A stretch of 64,000 bases of DNA, taken from Lutibacter litoralis. Lineage in GTDB: Bacteria > Bacteroidota > Bacteroidia > Flavobacteriales > Flavobacteriaceae. Made by a program: the position numbers and the translations under genes. The stretch spans positions 1 through 64,000 of the forward strand of contig NZ_BMNS01000006.1 in assembly GCF_014646675.1 (NCBI RefSeq). The letters run 5' to 3'. Positions 59,566-64,000 of this stretch are shown piece by piece; the first letter of the stretch is position 1, and each line of letters starts with the position of its first letter. The notes beneath the pieces were generated by a model that had not been told where the DNA came from, did not search any database, and saw only the letters and a list, made by a program, of their open reading frames with translations.

Positions 59566-60531
59566 TTAAAAAATTCCTTCTTTTAATAAATCATGCAAAT
59601 GTACAACTCCTACGTATTTTGTGCCATCTTCTACTAAAATTTGAGTGATATTATTATTTTCCATAGTTTCTAAAGCTTGAATTGCCATGGCATCAACAGA
59701 AATAGTTTTAGGATTTTTACCCATAATATTTTTTGCTAAAAGTACACTAATATCGGTATTGTCTTTTAACATACGTCTTAAATCTCCATCTGTAATAATA
59801 CCAACAATTTTATTGTTTTCAACTACAGCAGTAGTTCCCAATCTTTTTTTAGAAATTTCTATAATAACATCTTTAATAGGTGTTGTTGGTGTTACCATTG
59901 GGAGTTCATTATTAGAAATTAAATCTCGTACTCTTAAATATAATTTTTTGCCAAGTGCACCTCCTGGATGGTATTTTGCAAAATCTTTACTAGAAAAATT
60001 GTTTTTTTCTAACAGGCAAACTGCAATAGCATCTCCAATAACTAATTGTGCGGTTGTGCTAGATGTTGGTGCTAAATTATTAGGACATGCTTCTTTTTCA
60101 ACATAAGAGTTTAGAGCAAAATCAGCATTTGTTCCTAAATAAGATTGAATGTTTCCTGTAATTGCTACTATTTTATTGCCATAATTTTTTATTAAAGGCA
60201 CTAAAACTTTAATTTCTGGAGTGTTTCCACTTTTAGAAATACATATAACGGTATCGTTTTTTTGAATATTTCCTAAATCTCCATGAATTGCATCTGCGGC
60301 ATGCATAAAAATGGCAGGCGTCCCAGTAGAATTTAGAGTAGCAACAATTTTTGTTGCAATATTGGCACTTTTGCCAATACCAGTAACAATAACTCTTCCT
60401 TTAGAGGCTAATATATAATTAACAGTTTTTGTGAAATTATCATCAACAAAATTTATTAAATTCGCAATTGCTTTGCTTTCTTCAATAATTGTTTGCTTTG
60501 CAATATCAATAATTGTATTTTTATTTTTCAA
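59566..60531 (-). CDS. kdsD: Arabinose-5-phosphate isomerase (KpsF/GutQ/KdsD)
   Basis: Converts ribulose-5-phosphate to arabinose-5-phosphate for Kdo and LPS synthesis. It has an N-terminal SIS domain (VIVTGIGKSANIATKIVATLNSTGTPAIFMHAADAIHGDLGNI and ISKSGNTPEI) and two C-terminal CBS domains (~205-320). The start is taken as TTG at 60531 (MKNKNTIIDIAKQTII). An in-frame TTG at 60576 also exists, so the start is uncertain. It is in an operon with tatC, the CMD gene and lptB. Confidence 0.9.
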   Translation of the reverse strand: MKNKNTIIDIAKQTIIEESKAIANLINFVDDNFTKTVNYILASKGRVIVTGIGKSANIATKIVATLNSTGTPAIFMHAADAIHGDLGNIQKNDTVICISKSGNTPEIKVLVPLIKNYGNKIVAITGNIQSYLGTNADFALNSYVEKEACPNNLAPTSSTTAQLVIGDAIAVCLLEKNNFSSKDFAKYHPGGALGKKLYLRVRDLISNNELPMVTPTTPIKDVIIEISKKRLGTTAVVENNKIVGIITDGDLRRMLKDNTDISVLLAKNIMGKNPKTISVDAMAIQALETMENNNITQILVEDGTKYVGVVHLHDLLKEGIF

Positions 60532-60695
60532 AAGATTAAGTTTTACTATTAAAAAAAGTTTTATCTTTAGTTTCAAACAAAAATATATTTATTTAATTAG
60601 AAATTGAATAAACTATTAAAAAAATAAAAATTTGAGTTGTATTTTTAACATTTAAAATGCAATCTTATTTTTTAAATGATAATCAAATATAAATA

Positions 60696-62894
60696 ATGAG
60701 TGAGAAAAGTGTTGATTTACACAAAGAATTAAAGAACTATTTTGGTTTTAATAAGTTTAAAGGTTTACAAGAGCAAGTTATAAAAAGTTTAATTGACGGA
60801 AATGATACTTTTGTAATAATGCCAACAGGTGGTGGAAAATCCCTTTGTTACCAATTACCAGCTTTAATAAAAGAGGGTACTGCAATTGTGGTTTCTCCAT
60901 TAATTGCTTTAATGAAAAACCAGGTTGATGCAATTAGAGGTATTTCTGCCAATAGAGGAATTGCACATGTATTGAATTCTTCATTAAATAAAACTGAAGT
61001 TGCTCAAGTTAAAAGTGACATTGAAAACGGAATTACTAAATTATTGTATGTAGCTCCGGAATCTTTAATCAAAGAAGAGTATATAGATTTTTTAAAAAAT
61101 CAAGAAATTTCTTTTGTAGCTATAGATGAAGCACATTGTATTTCTGAATGGGGTCACGATTTTAGACCAGAATATAGAAACTTAAGAACCATTATAGAAA
61201 AAATAGATAAAGTTCCTATAATAGGTTTAACTGCCACGGCAACAGAAAAAGTTCAAGAAGATATTTTAAAAACCTTAGGAATGTCTGATGCAAAAACATT
61301 TAAAGCATCGTTTAACAGACCTAATTTATTTTATGATGTGCGTCCAAAAACAGCAAACGTAAATTCAGATATTATTAGATTTATTCGTTTACATATGAAT
61401 AAATCGGGTATTATTTACTGTTTAAGTAGAAAAAAAGTTGAAGAAGTTGCACAGGTTTTACAAGTTAACGGAATAAAAGCAGTGCCATATCACGCAGGTT
61501 TAGATGCAAAAACAAGATCAAGACATCAAGACATGTTTTTAATGGAAGAAGTAGATGTTGTTGTAGCAACTATTGCTTTTGGAATGGGAATAGACAAGCC
61601 AGATGTGCGTTTTGTAATTCACCACGATATCCCAAAAAGTTTAGAAAGTTATTACCAAGAAACAGGACGTGCTGGACGTGATGGAGGAGAAGGGTATTGC
61701 TTGGCATATTATTCTTATAAAGATATTGAGAAATTAGAAAAATTCTTGTCGGGTAAACCAATTGCGGAACAAGAAATTGGAAATGCCTTATTACAAGAAG
61801 TTGTTGGGTACGCTGAAACTTCCATGTCTAGAAGAAAGTATTTATTGCATTATTTTGGTGAAGATTTTGACGAAGTTAATGGCTTGGGTGCAAATATGGA
61901 CGACAATGTTGTAAACCCAAAGAAAAAGCATGAAGCGAAAGACGATTTAAAACTATTATTGGAAGTTGTAACAAAATCCAATGAAAAATATAAATCTAAA
62001 GAAGTTGTAAATACACTTACTGGTAAAGTTAATGCATTATTAAAATCTCATAAAACAGATGAACGACCATTTTTTGGATCTGGTGCGAAACGTGATGGAA
62101 AGTATTGGATGGCCCTTATTAGACAGGCACTAGTTGCTGGATTTATAAGAAAAGAAATTGAGCAGTATGGAGTTGTTAAAATTACTGAAGCGGGTAAGAA
62201 TTATATTAAAAATCCTACAACTTTTTTAATGACTGAAGACCATAAATATGATGAAAACGATGAAGCGGCTATTATTACCAATACAAAAAGTAGTGGTGCG
62301 GCTGCCGATGAAACATTAGTTAAATTGTTAAAAGATTTACAAAAATCTGTTGCAAAAAAGAATGGTGTTCCACCTTATGCTGTTTTTCAGGAACTTTCTT
62401 TAGATGATATGGCTTTAAAATATCCAATTACTATAGATGAATTAAAAAATATTTATGGAGTTGGAGAGGGCAAGGCTCGAAAATTTGGAAAACCATTTAT
62501 AGACTTAATTTCAAAGTATGTAGAAGAAAATGATATTATAAGACCAGATGATTTTATAGTAAAGAGTACAGGTGTTAACTCTGGTTTAAAATTATATATT
62601 ATTCAAAATACAGACAGAAAATTACCTCTTGAAGATATTGCAAAATCTAAAGGTTTAGAGTTTAACGAGCTTATTGAAGAAATGCAACGTATTGTATATA
62701 GCGGTACAAAAATTAACATAGATTATAGTATTGATGAGTTGTTAGACGAAGATCAACAAGAAGAAATTTTTGAATATTTTATGGAAGCTGAAAACGACAG
62801 TATTCAAAATGCTTTAGATGAATTTGATGGAGATTACGACGAAGAAGAATTAAGATTAATGAGAATTAAGTTTATAAGTCAGGTTGCGAACTAA
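60696..62894 (+). CDS. recQ: ATP-dependent DNA helicase RecQ
   Basis: 732 residues: motif 0 and Walker A (FVIMPTGGGKSLCYQLPA), DEAH (VAIDEAHCISEWGHDFR), LTATATEK, QETGRAGRDG, the RQC winged helix (~400-520; only part of the zinc-binding Cys set is obvious) and an HRDC-like domain (YAVFQELSLDDMALKYP...GVGEGKARKFG). A further ~120-residue acidic C-terminal region follows, as in Bacteroidota. It unwinds DNA in recombinational repair. Confidence 0.95.
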   Translation: MSEKSVDLHKELKNYFGFNKFKGLQEQVIKSLIDGNDTFVIMPTGGGKSLCYQLPALIKEGTAIVVSPLIALMKNQVDAIRGISANRGIAHVLNSSLNKTEVAQVKSDIENGITKLLYVAPESLIKEEYIDFLKNQEISFVAIDEAHCISEWGHDFRPEYRNLRTIIEKIDKVPIIGLTATATEKVQEDILKTLGMSDAKTFKASFNRPNLFYDVRPKTANVNSDIIRFIRLHMNKSGIIYCLSRKKVEEVAQVLQVNGIKAVPYHAGLDAKTRSRHQDMFLMEEVDVVVATIAFGMGIDKPDVRFVIHHDIPKSLESYYQETGRAGRDGGEGYCLAYYSYKDIEKLEKFLSGKPIAEQEIGNALLQEVVGYAETSMSRRKYLLHYFGEDFDEVNGLGANMDDNVVNPKKKHEAKDDLKLLLEVVTKSNEKYKSKEVVNTLTGKVNALLKSHKTDERPFFGSGAKRDGKYWMALIRQALVAGFIRKEIEQYGVVKITEAGKNYIKNPTTFLMTEDHKYDENDEAAIITNTKSSGAAADETLVKLLKDLQKSVAKKNGVPPYAVFQELSLDDMALKYPITIDELKNIYGVGEGKARKFGKPFIDLISKYVEENDIIRPDDFIVKSTGVNSGLKLYIIQNTDRKLPLEDIAKSKGLEFNELIEEMQRIVYSGTKINIDYSIDELLDEDQQEEIFEYFMEAENDSIQNALDEFDGDYDEEELRLMRIKFISQVAN

Positions 62895-63016
62895 AGTATT
62901 GTTAATTAATTGATAATTAATTATTAATTCTACCTAATTATATCTAGGTTTAAAACAAAAAAGCTTACATATTTTCACATAATTTTAAAGTTAAATTAGA
63001 ATTTCATAAAACATTC

Positions 63017-63043
63017 AAACCCTTATTTTTAAGGGTTTTTTTT
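63017..63043 (+). terminator. Terminator downstream of recQ
   Basis: AAACCCTTA / TAAGGGTTT (63017-63025 with 63030-63038), four-base loop, T tract. Confidence 0.9.
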
Positions 63044-63149
63044 ATATTGAATTTTCTTAATATTTTTAAATTTACCTGTCGTTTAAAACAAATTGTTGTT
63101 TATAAATAACACGGTAAATATTAATAATTATAGTCATAAACTTTTTTGA

Positions 63150-64000
63150 ATGAGTGCTTTAAAATCAATAAAAAAATCTAACTTTTTACAGCAAAGAATG
63201 TATGAAGCCGTTTTGTTTTTGCTTGTGTTTTTTGGAATATTTGGATACATGGGATCAACTATGGGAGTTTCAAATATGTTAAATACCATTATGAATACTG
63301 CATGGGATTTACTAATGAATACCGTATTTTATATAATGGGTATTACTGTATTATCGGGTGCTTTGGGTAAATTATTAATAGAATTTGGAGTAGTACGTTT
63401 ATTAGAAATAATTTTAGCTCCTTTAATGCGTCCCTTATTCAATTTACCAGGAGTTGCATCTTTAGCGGGTGTTTTAACTTTTTTATCAGACAATCCAGCA
63501 ATTATAAGTTTATCAAATGATAAAAACTTCAATAAATATTTCAAAAAATTTGAACTTATTTCATTAACAAATTTTGGAACTGCTTTTGGAATGGGATTAA
63601 TTGTAATAACTTTTATGTCCACATTAAAAATACCAGGGAATACCGATAATTTATTGATTGCAGCAATGATAGGTCTTTTTGGAGCATTAATGGGAGCAGT
63701 AATTTCAACAAGGCTAATGCAATATTTTATTAAAGGTAAAATTAAAGAAACAGATACTAATTCAGTTCATAAAATTGAAGAAAACATAAGTTTTAAGAGT
63801 GAAGGAAGTGTATTTATTAGATTTTTAAATTCGATTTTAGACGGAGGAAAATCTGGGGTAAGTTTAGGTTTGGCAATTATACCAGGGGTTTTAATTATTT
63901 CTACAATGGTTATGATGTTAACTTTTGGTGTAAAAGATGCTGCTATTGGTTATCAAGGTTTAGCGTATGAAGGAGTTCCGTTACTACCAGAATTAGCAGG
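63150..64000 (+). CDS. Nucleoside-recognition (Gate) domain membrane protein, partial
   Basis: The ATG at 63150 opens a frame that runs off the window (283 residues so far). It is a polytopic membrane protein: AVLFLLVFFGIFGYMG, TVFYIMGITVLSGALGKLLIEFG, LAPLMRPLFNLPGVASLAGVLTFLSDNPAIISL, FGTAFGMGLIVITFM, LIAAMIGLFGALMGAVIS. The PLMRPLFNLPG and FLSDNPA segments fit the Gate/nucleoside-recognition superfamily, close to the CD0519/CD1768-type membrane proteins. The transported or sensed substrate is unknown. Confidence 0.75.
   Translation, partial: MSALKSIKKSNFLQQRMYEAVLFLLVFFGIFGYMGSTMGVSNMLNTIMNTAWDLLMNTVFYIMGITVLSGALGKLLIEFGVVRLLEIILAPLMRPLFNLPGVASLAGVLTFLSDNPAIISLSNDKNFNKYFKKFELISLTNFGTAFGMGLIVITFMSTLKIPGNTDNLLIAAMIGLFGALMGAVISTRLMQYFIKGKIKETDTNSVHKIEENISFKSEGSVFIRFLNSILDGGKSGVSLGLAIIPGVLIISTMVMMLTFGVKDAAIGYQGLAYEGVPLLPELA

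Noticed and set aside
62895-62930. TGATAATTAATTATTA downstream of recQ as another regulator site.
   Set aside because: The second half is AATT, not ATCA, and there is no -7 element at the required distance.
1-64000. Looked for CRISPR arrays, rRNA genes, intact insertion sequences, phage modules and riboswitches.
   Set aside because: No regularly spaced repeats, rRNA signatures, complete transposase genes or phage structural genes were visible. No riboswitch was recognised ahead of rocD or the SugE-like gene.

Overview
The window is a stretch of chromosome from a low-GC member of the Bacteroidota, most likely a marine or free-living Flavobacteriaceae species. The evidence is a secreted subtilase with a type IX secretion C-terminal signal, a PorV/PorQ-like outer-membrane protein, flavobacterial DUF families (DUF6048, DUF6452, DUF6122, DUF5683, DUF4105), many lipoproteins with a short Ser/Cys lipobox, and promoters of the Bacteroidota TAnnTTTG type a short distance before start codons. 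Genus cannot be fixed from the sequence alone.

Layout. 1-25.7 kb is mostly housekeeping: a fasciclin lipoprotein (cut by the window edge), a cold-shock protein, mnmA, a T9SS subtilase, a nitronate monooxygenase-like enzyme, then the leftward conserved run parA-parB-DUF5683-dapB-lepB-wbqC-DUF6122, a nucleoside phosphorylase, a SUI1-like factor, a 2OG-Fe(II) oxygenase, rlmD, a lipoprotein cytochrome c, rocD, an aldo/keto reductase, an LpxL-type acyltransferase, a rhomboid protease, tRNA-Gly(TCC), and a TPR histidine kinase. 37-43.7 kb and 51.3-64 kb are again ordinary core genes (rsmB-like, recG, pheT, DUF4105, PorV/Q-like, pssA, prolyl oligopeptidase, lptB, tatC, kdsD, recQ, and a membrane protein cut by the right edge).

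The most interesting part is 25.6-36.8 kb. It encodes a PAS histidine kinase and a response regulator fused to a CRP/FNR module, surrounded by genes typical of a low-oxygen, energy-limitation or dormancy programme: universal stress protein, ribosome hibernation factor, DUF2267 protein, alpha/beta hydrolase plus phosphoribosyltransferase, a WG-repeat protein, a CDP-alcohol phosphatidyltransferase plus a metallophosphoesterase, and several small unknown proteins. Seven promoters in this segment carry a TGAT-N4-ATCA palindrome (six exact, one with a single mismatch) whose centre lies exactly 33 bp from the centre of a TAnnTTTG-like -7 element. This is the geometry of class II FNR/CRP activation. 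I propose a self-contained regulon controlled by the kinase/regulator pair in its middle, analogous in content to the mycobacterial DosR set. One of the seven promoters points into about 600 nt of structured non-coding sequence ahead of the hibernation-factor gene.

43.7-51.3 kb is an accessory island: a RelA/SpoT-type alarmone synthetase with a long C-terminal extension, an AlkB dioxygenase, an orphan DsbD N-terminal domain, a Fic fragment, a decayed IS110-type transposase, a TPR membrane protein, a SugE/Gdx exporter, a doubly frameshifted beta-barrel protein, a MliC-like lipoprotein and DUF2200. Two of its genes are flanked by similar inverted repeats, which hints at a cassette-like mode of movement.

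No rRNA, CRISPR array, intact insertion sequence, prophage or replication origin was seen.
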